NCBI GenBank assembly: GCA_963645165.1
Contig: CAVIQT010000002.1
Location: forward strand, 1-6,810
Source of the DNA: CAG-533 sp963645165
GTDB taxonomy: Bacteria > Bacillota_I > Bacilli_A > RF39 > UBA660
DNA: 6,810 bases
Direction: 5' to 3'
Shown here: positions 1-6,506 of the stretch, one piece after another
How the letters are laid out: each line of letters opens with the position of its first letter
How positions within the stretch are numbered: the first letter of the stretch is position 1
Made by a program: the position numbers and the translations under genes
Notes under the pieces: generated by a model
Told to the model about the DNA's origin: nothing
Databases searched by the model: none
What the model saw: the letters and a program-made list of their open reading frames with translations, nothing else

Positions 1-2
1 GG

Positions 3-398
3 ATGAATGTGAAAAAAATTAAAAAAATATTATTAATTATAGTGATAGTATTACTTATTGGTTTATTAATATATGTAGCATTTAAGGAAATAACTCCTTT
101 AGATGATACTAAAAAGTTATATATAAATTGTGGAAATTTTCATGAAAATTATGAAGTATTAACAGGAAATAAGATTAGTTTTGCTAAAGATGATGAAAAG
201 TGTAAATTAAATATAGAAATAAGAGATGTGGAAAGAAATTATATTAAGTTAAATTCTACTATATATTTATATAAGATGGATGGTAATAATATTATTATTG
301 ATAGTTCTTTATCTAATCTAATATATTTGAATCCTAATGAGAATTTAGTATTATATAGTATGGATAAAATAACAAAATTTGAGTTTATTTATAAGTGA
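3..398 (+). CDS. Small single-pass membrane protein of unknown function
   Basis: I do not recognise the family. The 131-residue product has a basic N-terminus (five lysines in the first nine residues) followed by one hydrophobic helix at about residues 9-27, with no clear signal-peptidase site. That suggests an N-in anchor with a roughly 100-residue domain outside the cell. The outer domain is polar, reads as predominantly beta, and contains only two cysteines (Cys43, Cys67), which could form a disulfide. The ATG is the third base of the window, so its ribosome binding site is not visible and the start could lie further upstream, although the Lys-rich opening followed by a helix looks like a natural N-terminus. 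The gene ends in TGA followed directly by TAA. The next gene begins 51 bp later behind its own -10 box. An envelope role is suggested by the neighbours but is inference. Confidence 0.7.
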   Translation: MNVKKIKKILLIIVIVLLIGLLIYVAFKEITPLDDTKKLYINCGNFHENYEVLTGNKISFAKDDEKCKLNIEIRDVERNYIKLNSTIYLYKMDGNNIIIDSSLSNLIYLNPNENLVLYSMDKITKFEFIYK

Positions 399-415
399 TA
401 ATTGTAGTATGAAAG

Positions 416-424
416 TGATATAAT
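416..424 (+). promoter_or_regulatory. Extended -10 promoter element before the cadherin-like gene
   Basis: The sequence TGATATAAT is a perfect TATAAT -10 box (419-424) with the TG motif of an extended -10 one base upstream. No good -35 hexamer lies 16-18 bp upstream, which is tolerated at extended -10 promoters. Transcription would start near 431, just before the GAGGA ribosome binding site (438-442) that lies 7 nt from the ATG at 450. The gene therefore probably has its own promoter and does not depend only on read-through from the upstream gene. Confidence 0.55.
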
Positions 425-449
425 TTATTAAGGAAATGAGGAATATTTA

Positions 450-2006
450 ATGAAGAAAATATTTTTATTAATGATCTTATTTTTGACAGTTCCTTTATGG
501 GTATGTGCTGATGAGGAGATAAAGGAAGAGTTTGTAATTTTATGTGATGCAGATAAAATAAATTTAAATGAACAACTTATTTGCCGAATTTCTGTAAATG
601 ATAGTCAAATGAATTTTAATCAAATTAATTATAATATTAATGTAAGTGATGGATTATCTATTGTTGATGTTAGAAGTAATTATGAAAAAATTTGGGAAGT
701 TACTAAAGGTGGAGCAGTAAGTAATGATGAAGTAACGGGGTTACAAGAGTTTGGTATTTTGTTATTAAAAGGGGTTTCTTCTGGTGAAAAAGAAATTAGT
801 ATTAAAGATATAGTTATAAAAAATGATAAAACTAATGAAGAGAAAACTTTAAAAGAGGCAAGTGCTAAAATAAAGGTTATATCTGATGATAATTATTTAA
901 ATGATATAATTATTAATGATAAGTCTTTAAGTAGTTTTGATACAAATAAAACAAGTTTTACGTATCATATTGGAAAAGATGATACGAAGATTAAAATAAG
1001 TGTAGTTCCTAGTAATGAGTATAGTAAAATAAGTGGGGATAAGGAATATAATTTATCTTTAAATAATGGGTCGTTTGTTATTCCAATTGAGGTTATAAGT
1101 GAAAATGGTAATACAAAGATATATACTATTAATGTTATTAGAGATGGTTTTGTTAGTGATGATATTGATAAAAAAATAAGTGATTTAAAGATTACCAATA
1201 ATAAAGGGAATATTATTTTAATTGATTTTAAAAGTGATGTATATCATTATGATATTGAAGTAGGAAGTGATATTACTTACTTTAATATAGAGTCTACTAT
1301 AGAAGATGGTATTAGTTTTGTAAAGGATTATGGTAATAGAAAAGTTAATATTAATTCTGGGGATAATTTAATTTTAATTAAAACTGTTGATGATAAGGGA
1401 GAAGAACTTACTTATTCAATTAGTGTTACTAAGCCTTTATTAAATAAGTCTAGTAATAATTATATTAGGTCATTAACTATAGAGGGGTATGATTTAAAGT
1501 TTAGTAAAAGAGTAAGAAATTATACTTTAGAGGTAAAGAAGGGAACTAAGTCTTTGAAAGTATTGCCTGTATTAGATGATGAAAAGGCATCATATGAAAT
1601 AACAGGTAATTCTGATTTGAAAGATGGTAGTGTAGTAAAAATTATTGTTACAGCGGAAAATCAGGTGAAAACTACTTATCAAATTAATATTAAGTATAAA
1701 AGTGTTGATTATTTTAAATATATTTGTATTATTTTAATTGGAGTTTTTGTTGTTTATGAAATACTAAAAAAGGCGAAAAAGTTTATTTCTAATATTGGTA
1801 AGGGTAATGTTAAGAAAAATAAAGCAAAACTAAAAGTAAATGCGGCAAGTAAGACTATAAAAAAGAATGCAGTAAAGAAAAAAACTACAACTAAAAAGAC
1901 AAGTGTTAAACCATTAAATACTAAAAAGAAAACTGTTTCTAAGAAGAATGTTAAATCAAAAAAGAAACCAAAAGTAAATGGTAAAAATAAAAAACATAAA
2001 AGATAA
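450..2006 (+). CDS. Secreted type-I membrane protein with cohesin-like and three cadherin-like domains and a Lys-rich tail
   Basis: The 518-residue product has a signal peptide at 1-20 (hydrophobic core 4-18, probable cleavage after VCA). A beta-rich domain at about 26-145 resembles the cohesin fold. Three repeats of the cadherin-like beta-sandwich type (PF12733) follow at about 147-232, 240-328 and 337-416. Each opens with an L-x-I or I-x-I strand and closes with a Y-x-I-x-(V/I) strand (YTINVIRD, YSISVTKP, YQINIKY), the hallmark of this family. A transmembrane helix at about 421-439 precedes a 78-residue tail that is mostly Lys, Thr, Ser, Asn and Val. The tail should be cytoplasmic by the positive-inside rule. 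No LPxTG motif is present, so anchoring is by the helix. The family is common on the surface of gut Firmicutes, and ligand or neighbour binding is the usual assumption. The start is fixed by GAGGA at 438-442. A terminator follows the stop codon. The domain types are well supported; the ligand is unknown. Confidence 0.85.
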   Translation: MKKIFLLMILFLTVPLWVCADEEIKEEFVILCDADKINLNEQLICRISVNDSQMNFNQINYNINVSDGLSIVDVRSNYEKIWEVTKGGAVSNDEVTGLQEFGILLLKGVSSGEKEISIKDIVIKNDKTNEEKTLKEASAKIKVISDDNYLNDIIINDKSLSSFDTNKTSFTYHIGKDDTKIKISVVPSNEYSKISGDKEYNLSLNNGSFVIPIEVISENGNTKIYTINVIRDGFVSDDIDKKISDLKITNNKGNIILIDFKSDVYHYDIEVGSDITYFNIESTIEDGISFVKDYGNRKVNINSGDNLILIKTVDDKGEELTYSISVTKPLLNKSSNNYIRSLTIEGYDLKFSKRVRNYTLEVKKGTKSLKVLPVLDDEKASYEITGNSDLKDGSVVKIIVTAENQVKTTYQINIKYKSVDYFKYICIILIGVFVVYEILKKAKKFISNIGKGNVKKNKAKLKVNAASKTIKKNAVKKKTTTKKTSVKPLNTKKKTVSKKNVKSKKKPKVNGKNKKHKR

Positions 2007-2033
2007 TCTTTGATAAAACAAGGATTATTTTTT
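2002..2033 (+). terminator. Intrinsic terminator of the cadherin-like gene
   Basis: The stem AATCTTTG (2005-2012) pairs with CAAGGATT (2019-2026) through seven Watson-Crick pairs and one U-G pair, around the loop ATAAAA. It can extend outward by several A-U and G-U pairs, and is followed by six Ts at 2028-2033. The stem overlaps the stop codon at 2004-2006. It separates this transcript from the beta-helix gene downstream. Confidence 0.85.
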
Positions 2034-2096
2034 ATATTGATGAAAAAAGTTTTATTTTGGAGAACGATTTTTTATTTTTTTCATATAAATTTCATT

Positions 2097-2102
2097 TATA
2101 AT
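2097..2102 (+). promoter_or_regulatory. Probable -10 box of the beta-helix gene
   Basis: A consensus TATAAT lies 33 bp before the chosen ATG, giving a predicted transcript start near 2109 and a leader of about 27 nt containing the ribosome binding site. The region where a -35 would sit (about 2074-2080) is a T-rich run with no TTGACA match, so support is the -10 alone. Its position downstream of the terminator at 2033 fits independent transcription. Confidence 0.45.
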
Positions 2103-2125
2103 AATTATGATGATATTATGAAAGC

Positions 2126-2130
2126 GAGGA
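2126..2130 (+). promoter_or_regulatory. Ribosome binding site that decides the beta-helix start
   Basis: GAGGA lies 5 nt before the ATG at 2136. The reading frame is open back to a TTG at 2010 with ATGs at 2040 and 2118. The TTG is inside the previous terminator stem, the ATG at 2040 has no purine-rich site, and none of the translated upstream part resembles a signal or domain. The ATG at 2136 also places a classic Lys-rich N-terminus before the first membrane helix. Confidence 0.75.
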
Positions 2131-2135
2131 AAGAA

Positions 2136-3959
2136 ATGAAAAAAGGTTTAAAAAATATTATTATGGTATGTATACTTTTATTAATGCTAGGTTTAACTTA
2201 TTTAACAATGAACTATGCTAAAAATAATCTATCTTTCAATAATAATATGGGACCAAATATGAGTGAGAATATGGAAAAGCCACCAGAAAAACCAAGTAGC
2301 GAAGGTGATGCACAAAGTAAAAAGTCTGAAAGTAGTGATGAAAGCTCAGAAAAAAATGCAGATAGTGAAAGTGATATTGCAAAAAGAGAAAAGCCAGATG
2401 ATCAAAATGAAGCAGGTATGAGTAAACCAGATGATAATAGTGGTAACTTAAATATGCCAAGTGATAATAATATGATGAAAGGTGAAATGAATAAATCTGA
2501 AAGCAGTCTTACTTTATGGTATTATGTTATATTTGCTGCTTGTGGTATAGTTATTGGTTTAATAATAATGTATCTAATTCAGTCTAATTTTAATGCTAAA
2601 AGTTTAAAAGAAACATTTATTAGTAAGGATAAAATTATTATTGCTATTTTAGGGACAGTTTTATTAAGCGTTATGTTTACTTTTGGTTGTAAGTGTATTA
2701 CAGAAAATTATTTTTTAAGTAGTGAAAGTGAAAAAAATAGTATGCCAAGTAATCAAGGTGGTAATAGTAATGTAAGTTATACTGCGATTAAGGAAATAAC
2801 TGAAGATGAAGATGTTACTGGTGAAGAATTTAGTAGTAAAACAGCTGATGAAAATGCGATTATGATAAGTAATAGTGAAAGTACACTAGATAAGGTTATT
2901 GTTTCAAAAACTGGAGATTCTGATGGTGGGGATTCTACCAGTTTTTATGGTAATAATTCAGCAATTCTTGCTAAGGATGGTGCAAATGTTGTAATTAAAA
3001 ATTCAGAAATAAATACATCGGCAGCTGGCGCAAATGGTGTCTTTAGTTATGGAGGAAGTGCTCAAACTAATAATTCTTCTAGTGATGGAACTACTGTTAC
3101 TATAAGTGATAGTAAAATTACAACAACTGCGGATAATTCAGGCGGGATTATGACAACTGGTGGCGGAATAATGAACGCAAGTAATTTGACTATAAATACA
3201 TCGGGAACATCAAGTGCAGCAATTAGAACAGACCGTGGAGGCGGAACAGTTACTGTAAATAAGGGAACTTATACTACTACTGGAAAGGGAAGCCCCGCTG
3301 TATATTCAACTGCAGATATTACAGTTAAAAATGCGACATTAATTTCTAAAGTTTCAGAGGGAATAGTTATTGAAGGTAAAAATTCTGTAAAAATAGAAAA
3401 TACAACTCTTGTTGATACTAATAATAAATTAAATGGTCAATCAACTACTTATAAAAATATCTTCCTTTATCAATCTATGAGTGGTGATGCGGCTAGTGGG
3501 AAAGCAGAGTTTAGTGCAACAGATAGTGATATTACAACAAATAAGGGTGATACTTTTTATGTAACAAATACTTCTGCAGAAATTACTTTAAATAATAATA
3601 AGATTACTAATAATGACAAAAGTGGAAACTTTTTAAGAGTTCAAAAAGATTCATGGGGTAGTAGTGGATCTAATGGCGGAGATGTTATATTAAATTTAAT
3701 AAAGCAAAGTGTTACTGGTGATATTGTTGTTGATGAAATTTCAACTTTAGAAATAAATATGGAAAGCAGTTCATATTTTGAAGGTAAAATTAATGCAGAT
3801 AATACAGCAAAGAGTGTAAAGTTAACAGTAAGTAAAGATTCTTCTATTAAATTAACTGGTGATACATATGTTACTTCATTTGAAAATGCTGATAAAACTA
3901 ATAGTAATATCGATTTTAATGGTTATAAACTTTATGTTAATGGTACAGCGATAAATTAG
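2136..3959 (+). CDS. Membrane-anchored right-handed beta-helix surface protein, putative carbohydrate-binding or adhesin-like
   Basis: The product has 607 residues from the chosen start. A first transmembrane helix lies at about 7-27. A charged, low-complexity linker rich in Ser, Glu, Lys, Pro, Asp and Met follows at 30-122, then helices at about 126-148 and 166-187. The predicted topology puts the N-terminus inside, the linker outside and the large C-terminal domain outside. Residues about 211-605 are short strands alternating with Asn, Ser, Thr, Gly and Asp turns, typical of a right-handed beta-helix. Blocks I recognise from Firmicute surface proteins are GDSDGGDSTSFYG (260-272), GANGVFSYGG (298-307), SAAIRTDRGGGT (360-371), GSPAVYSTADITV (385-397) and NIFLYQSMSGDA (441-452). 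Such proteins are usually called carbohydrate-binding (Cthe_2159/PF14262-like) or beta-strand repeat proteins. No catalytic residues can be assigned, so binding is more likely than lysis. The three-helix N-terminal module with a long linker looks unusual. A terminator overlaps the stop codon. Confidence 0.85.
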   Translation: MKKGLKNIIMVCILLLMLGLTYLTMNYAKNNLSFNNNMGPNMSENMEKPPEKPSSEGDAQSKKSESSDESSEKNADSESDIAKREKPDDQNEAGMSKPDDNSGNLNMPSDNNMMKGEMNKSESSLTLWYYVIFAACGIVIGLIIMYLIQSNFNAKSLKETFISKDKIIIAILGTVLLSVMFTFGCKCITENYFLSSESEKNSMPSNQGGNSNVSYTAIKEITEDEDVTGEEFSSKTADENAIMISNSESTLDKVIVSKTGDSDGGDSTSFYGNNSAILAKDGANVVIKNSEINTSAAGANGVFSYGGSAQTNNSSSDGTTVTISDSKITTTADNSGGIMTTGGGIMNASNLTINTSGTSSAAIRTDRGGGTVTVNKGTYTTTGKGSPAVYSTADITVKNATLISKVSEGIVIEGKNSVKIENTTLVDTNNKLNGQSTTYKNIFLYQSMSGDAASGKAEFSATDSDITTNKGDTFYVTNTSAEITLNNNKITNNDKSGNFLRVQKDSWGSSGSNGGDVILNLIKQSVTGDIVVDEISTLEINMESSSYFEGKINADNTAKSVKLTVSKDSSIKLTGDTYVTSFENADKTNSNIDFNGYKLYVNGTAIN

Positions 3960-3978
3960 TGCAGTGATGCACTTTTTT
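3958..3978 (+). terminator. Intrinsic terminator of the beta-helix gene
   Basis: AGTGCA (3958-3963), loop GTGA and TGCACT (3968-3973) form a perfect 6-bp stem running into six Ts at 3973-3978. The hairpin begins inside the TAG stop codon, so it ends this transcript immediately after translation. Confidence 0.9.
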
Positions 3979-4073
3979 CTATGGAAGTTTTTAGTGTGTT
4001 AGTAATTTAATATAGAAATATATAATTTATTAAACTCTACGATTCGTTTGGTGTAATTTTATTAAATATGCAA

Positions 4074-4079
4074 TATAAT
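4074..4079 (+). promoter_or_regulatory. Probable -10 box of the XRE regulator gene
   Basis: A consensus TATAAT lies 21 bp before the ATG at 4101 and would start transcription near 4086, just ahead of the AAGGAG site. No convincing -35 is present at 16-18 bp. A second TATAAT at 4021-4026 is an alternative start that would give a longer leader. The 122-bp gap between the preceding terminator and this gene holds only these elements; I see no clear dyad that would mark an autoregulatory operator. Confidence 0.4.
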
Positions 4080-4087
4080 GAAGGTGT

Positions 4088-4093
4088 AAGGAG
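4088..4093 (+). promoter_or_regulatory. Strong ribosome binding site that decides the XRE regulator start
   Basis: AAGGAG lies 7 nt before the ATG at 4101. An in-frame ATG at 4068 would add eleven residues, but it lies upstream of the likely -10 box and has no ribosome binding site. With the 4101 start the helix-turn-helix begins at residue 5, as is normal for this family. Confidence 0.85.
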
Positions 4094-4100
4094 AAATATT

Positions 4101-4709
4101 ATGAATCAGGAAAAGATAGGAAAATTTATTTTTGAACTTCGCAAAGAAATAAATATGACGCAGCATGAACTTGCTGATAAGATTGGTGTTACCGATAGGG
4201 CTATTTCTAAATGGGAAAATGGAAAAGGAATGCCTGATTCATCAATAATGCTTGATTTATGTAAGGAACTTAAAATTAGTGTAAATGAATTATTATGTGG
4301 GGAGATGATAGAAGTGAAAAATTATAATAAAGTAGCAGAAAAAACATTATTAGAAATGGCGGAAAGAGAAGAAGCACAAAATAAAAAATTAATGATGTAT
4401 GAAAATGTTATTGGATTTAGTTCGACAATATCTTTCTTAATATTAATTTTTGTTACATCATTTTTAGTAGAGAATAAGATAGCTCAAGTAGTATTATTTA
4501 TATTAGCATTTGTTCTTTTAATAGTTGGTGTTTCATTTGCATTAAAGATTGAAACGGAAACTGGTTATTATGAATGCCAAAAGTGTCATCATAAATATGT
4601 ACCAAAATATAAAGATGTTTATTTTGCTATGCATTATGGAACTACACGTTATTTGAAGTGCCCAAAATGTATGAAGAGAAGCTGGCAGAAAAAGATTTTA
4701 AAAAAATAA
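4101..4709 (+). CDS. Membrane-bound XRE-family regulator with C-terminal zinc ribbon
   Basis: The 202-residue product starts with an XRE/Cro-type helix-turn-helix at about residues 5-60. The recognition core reads MTQHELADKIGVTDRAISKW, followed by ENGKGMPD, the usual signature. A short acidic and basic segment (about 75-100) links it to two transmembrane helices at about 103-123 and 127-149. The C-terminus carries two CxxC knuckles, Cys159/Cys162 and Cys187/Cys190, spaced like a zinc ribbon. With an even number of helices, the DNA-binding domain and zinc ribbon both face the cytoplasm, so DNA binding may be controlled by membrane or metal/redox state; this is inference. XRE proteins with a membrane tail are frequent in gut Firmicutes, but the sensed signal is usually unknown. 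It is a single-gene unit with its own likely promoter and a terminator. It could control the surface genes upstream or itself; nothing in the sequence proves a target. Confidence 0.85.
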   Translation: MNQEKIGKFIFELRKEINMTQHELADKIGVTDRAISKWENGKGMPDSSIMLDLCKELKISVNELLCGEMIEVKNYNKVAEKTLLEMAEREEAQNKKLMMYENVIGFSSTISFLILIFVTSFLVENKIAQVVLFILAFVLLIVGVSFALKIETETGYYECQKCHHKYVPKYKDVYFAMHYGTTRYLKCPKCMKRSWQKKILKK

Positions 4710-4769
4710 AAACTCTATTATTTTCCGGGCACATTAAACATAACGCTTTGGAGTAAATAGAGATTTTTT
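4701..4769. terminator. Long hairpin, probably a bidirectional terminator
   Basis: CTCTATT (4713-4719) pairs with AATAGAG (4756-4762). Inside it, CCGGGC (4725-4730) can pair with GCTTTGG (4745-4751) using G-U pairs and one bulged T. Six Ts follow on the plus strand (4764-4769). An A-rich run precedes it (4700-4712), which becomes a T-run on the minus strand. It can therefore end the regulator transcript and block minus-strand transcription coming from the broken AlbA-family gene. The loop is longer than in the other terminators here, so the inner part might have another role. Confidence 0.6.
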
Positions 4770-4794
4770 ATGATAATTGTTAATACTAGTGTAA

Positions 4795-4842
4795 ATGTCA
4801 ATGCTTTTTTGGTACAAAATTGTCTAATTTCTAGATTGACAT
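4795..4842. repeat. 8-bp inverted repeat ATGTCAAT / ATTGACAT around the left flanking repeat
   Basis: ATGTCAAT at 4795-4802 and its exact reverse complement ATTGACAT at 4835-4842 bracket the outer part of the left flanking repeat. Such nested TGTCAA-type arms occur at ends of some insertion sequences, for example IS21-like elements, but no transposase is present, and the right side lacks the matching outer arm. Chance is possible in such A+T-rich DNA. Confidence 0.4.
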
Positions 4843-4863
4843 TTTTGTCCAATTCCATATTAC
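4809..4863 (+). repeat. Left copy of an inverted repeat flanking the AlbA-family pseudogene
   Basis: TTGGTACAAAATTGTC at 4809-4824 and TGTCCAATTCCATATTAC at 4846-4863 both match, in reverse complement, the contiguous block at 6561-6590. The 18-base second part is identical. The left copy carries about 25 extra bases between GTC and CAATT, which looks like an insertion or slipped duplication because GTC borders it on both sides. A weak plus-strand frame from ATG 4770 reads through LVQNC, the same residues as the minus-strand small frame at 6507-6644, so the left copy may be a broken second copy of that reading frame. I see no other clear gene between 4710 and 4834. Confidence 0.65.
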
Positions 4864-5179
4864 CATTTACAAAAAATTATTTTCTTGTATTTTTATTTGC
4901 TATATTACTGGATTAATTTGGTTAGTTATTGGTTTAGATTTAAGGAATGTTGTTTGGTATAAATTGATATATCGTATGGATGCGGGACATTCAATAAATT
5001 GGCTTAATGAAGATTTTGATTTTACACTTGAATTTTTTAATAATATAGGTGGGGGTGTTAATGATACAATAAGAATGTACAAAAATGTACATGGATATTT
5101 AAATTACTTTAAAAATCATTGTAAATCTGATGTTATTTTAATATATAATAAGTATTTTTACCTGTACCCATTGATTTAA
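4835..5179 (+). pseudogene. Headless membrane-protein remnant of unknown family
   Basis: The frame is open for 114 residues after a stop at 4832-4834 but has no ATG near its beginning and no ribosome binding site. The first ATG (4976) lies well inside the sequence, and the only starts are TTG (4964) or ATT codons. The translation nevertheless looks like real protein: a hydrophobic helix at about residues 15-36, then a soluble part with DAGHSINWLNEDFDF and EFFNNIGGGVNDTIRMYK, with an amino-acid mix unlike random A+T-rich translation. I do not recognise the family. Its last 15 or so residues overlap the antisense of the AlbA-family 3' end, so its original C-terminus was probably lost. Best explanation: a gene fragment whose start was removed when the flanking repeat was formed. 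A short functional gene with a non-standard start is the alternative. Confidence 0.4.
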
Positions 5180-6421
5180 TTATATTTTTATTAATCATAT
5201 TTTTAATTATATTTTTTGCTCTAGTGTTAGATACATTTAATAGTTTTTCGACTATCGCTCTATTTATCTTATTATTATTTTTTAAATATTCAATTATTAT
5301 TTCTTCTTGAGACAAATTAGAAGGTAGATTTAAATTTTTATTTTCTTTATAATTTACATTATATAAAATAACTTTAAATGTATTTTCAGTACTTAAGAAA
5401 ATTGGCTTTTGTGAATAGTTTTCATAACTTTGAACTATTCTTTTTATTCCTGTACCAAAACTTTCAACATAATTCAGTCTAAAAAAGACATTAGCTAAAT
5501 TCTTATTTCTAGTTTGTGACACACCAGAATATAAATCGTTTATTTTTAACCCCTTGATAAGACCACCAAGTGAAGTTATTTCAAAATGATTTTCATATAG
5601 AGATACAAGTACACTTCCAGAATAATTATAATCTCTATGAATTATGGCATTAAGTATAGATTCTCTTAACGCGTATTCAGGATAATCTCTAATATCGATT
5701 CTTTCTAACCCTTTTATCTCACCAGATATTCTATTATATATGTTTAAATAATCACTAACTTCGTTAACTTGTTTTAATAGGGAACCTGTGAATTCTTTTC
5801 GATCCTTGAATTTCATATCATTTATTCCATCAAATATTGCACATTTTACTGAATAAGGACATTCATCAGATAACAATAAACCTAAATTAGTATATTTATT
5901 ATCCAAATTGATAATATTTAATGTTTTTAGGGTTGTATCGTTTAAACTTATATTTTTATTTTTTAATGATAAAGTTAAATATTCAAAATGTAAGTCTTGA
6001 TATTTAGAAATCATATTTTCAAAAGGAATGTTTTGACTATCTATAATTAGTTTTTTGATTACTTCATCGCTTGCAGGAACGCTTGTATTACCCGAACGCA
6101 AGTATACTCCAGAAGATTTTAACCCTTTATCTGCAAGATAGTATGGTTTATTAGGGCATCCGAAACTTCTAGAATTATTATATCTTTATTATTAATATTT
6201 TCTTGCTTTATACTGGTATACAAAGTTAAATCTGATTTTATACCATCTTTAATCATTCCACTTAAGGCTTCAATATCACTTTTAATATTTTCTAATCCAA
6301 TAATATTTCCATAATCATCAATGCCAATATAAATTTTTCCACCACCAGAATTGGCAAATGCAACAATTTCTTTTTTTATTTCTTTTGTTAATATACTTTT
6401 TAATTCAGTATATTCGTTCAC
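5133..6421 (-). pseudogene. AlbA_2 / HATPase_c_4 family regulator (RecG-like by misannotation), broken by a frameshift
   Basis: Two adjacent minus-strand frames together make one protein of about 429 residues. The 5' part (6421-6119) is the AlbA_2 (Schlafen-type, PF04326) domain: TELKSILTKEIKKEIVAFAN, then SGGGKIYIGID and IIGLEN, ending LEVSD. The 3' part continues in another frame with NKPYYLADKGLKSSGVYLRS and GNTSVPASDE, then an HATPase_c_4-like core (RESILNAIIHRDY, ITSLGGL, VSQTRNKNLANVFF, SFGTGIKRI) and a C-terminal winged helix (about the last 60 residues). Restoring one base near 6157 (GATGCC to GATGGCC in coding sense) joins them as EVSDGPNKPYYL, the expected family sequence, so one G has been lost. 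The likely start is GTG at 6421, disturbed by an 11-bp duplication. Family members are putative ATP-binding transcriptional regulators or defence-related proteins with no proven common role. A sequencing error in the GGCC run is the main alternative. Confidence 0.85.
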
Positions 6422-6438
6422 TTTTCGTTCACTTTTCG
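6413..6438 (-). repeat. 11-bp tandem duplication at the start of the AlbA-family gene
   Basis: On the plus strand TTCACTTTTCG occurs twice in tandem (6417-6427 and 6428-6438), preceded by a partial unit TTCG. In coding sense this duplicates GTGAACGAAAA, giving two GTG codons 11 bp apart and in different frames; only the downstream one (6421-6419) reads into the AlbA_2 domain. The upstream AAGG (minus strand, about 6447-6444) would lie about 10 nt before the first GTG and 21 nt before the useful one, so the duplication probably weakens translation. Confidence 0.75.
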
Positions 6439-6506
6439 GTCGCCTTAACTTTGATTTTATTACTATTTCAAAAAAATTGCTAATAACAATTAAGTTTGTT
6501 ATATTT

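Noticed and set aside
965..1198. Minus-strand open frame inside the cadherin-like gene
   Set aside because: Fully antisense to a well-supported gene, with a hydrophobic translation that comes from reading Asp/Ser/Lys codons backwards; no ribosome binding site.
2236..2460. Minus-strand open frame rich in His and Tyr within the beta-helix gene
   Set aside because: It is antisense to the charged linker; the His/Tyr/Phe content simply mirrors ATG and GAT/GAA codons of the real gene.
4900..5082. Minus-strand 60-codon frame opposite the membrane-protein remnant
   Set aside because: The plus-strand translation looks far more protein-like; no ribosome binding site supports this frame.
5075..5092. 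Hairpin ATGTACA-AAAA-TGTACAT downstream of the AlbA-family stop as its terminator
   Set aside because: No T-run follows it on the minus strand and it lies inside the plus-strand remnant frame; it is probably chance A+T-rich symmetry.
6484..6501. TAACAA / TTGTTA inverted repeat upstream of the AlbA-family gene as an operator
   Set aside because: Only 6 bp per arm in A/T-rich DNA with no second copy; too weak to call.
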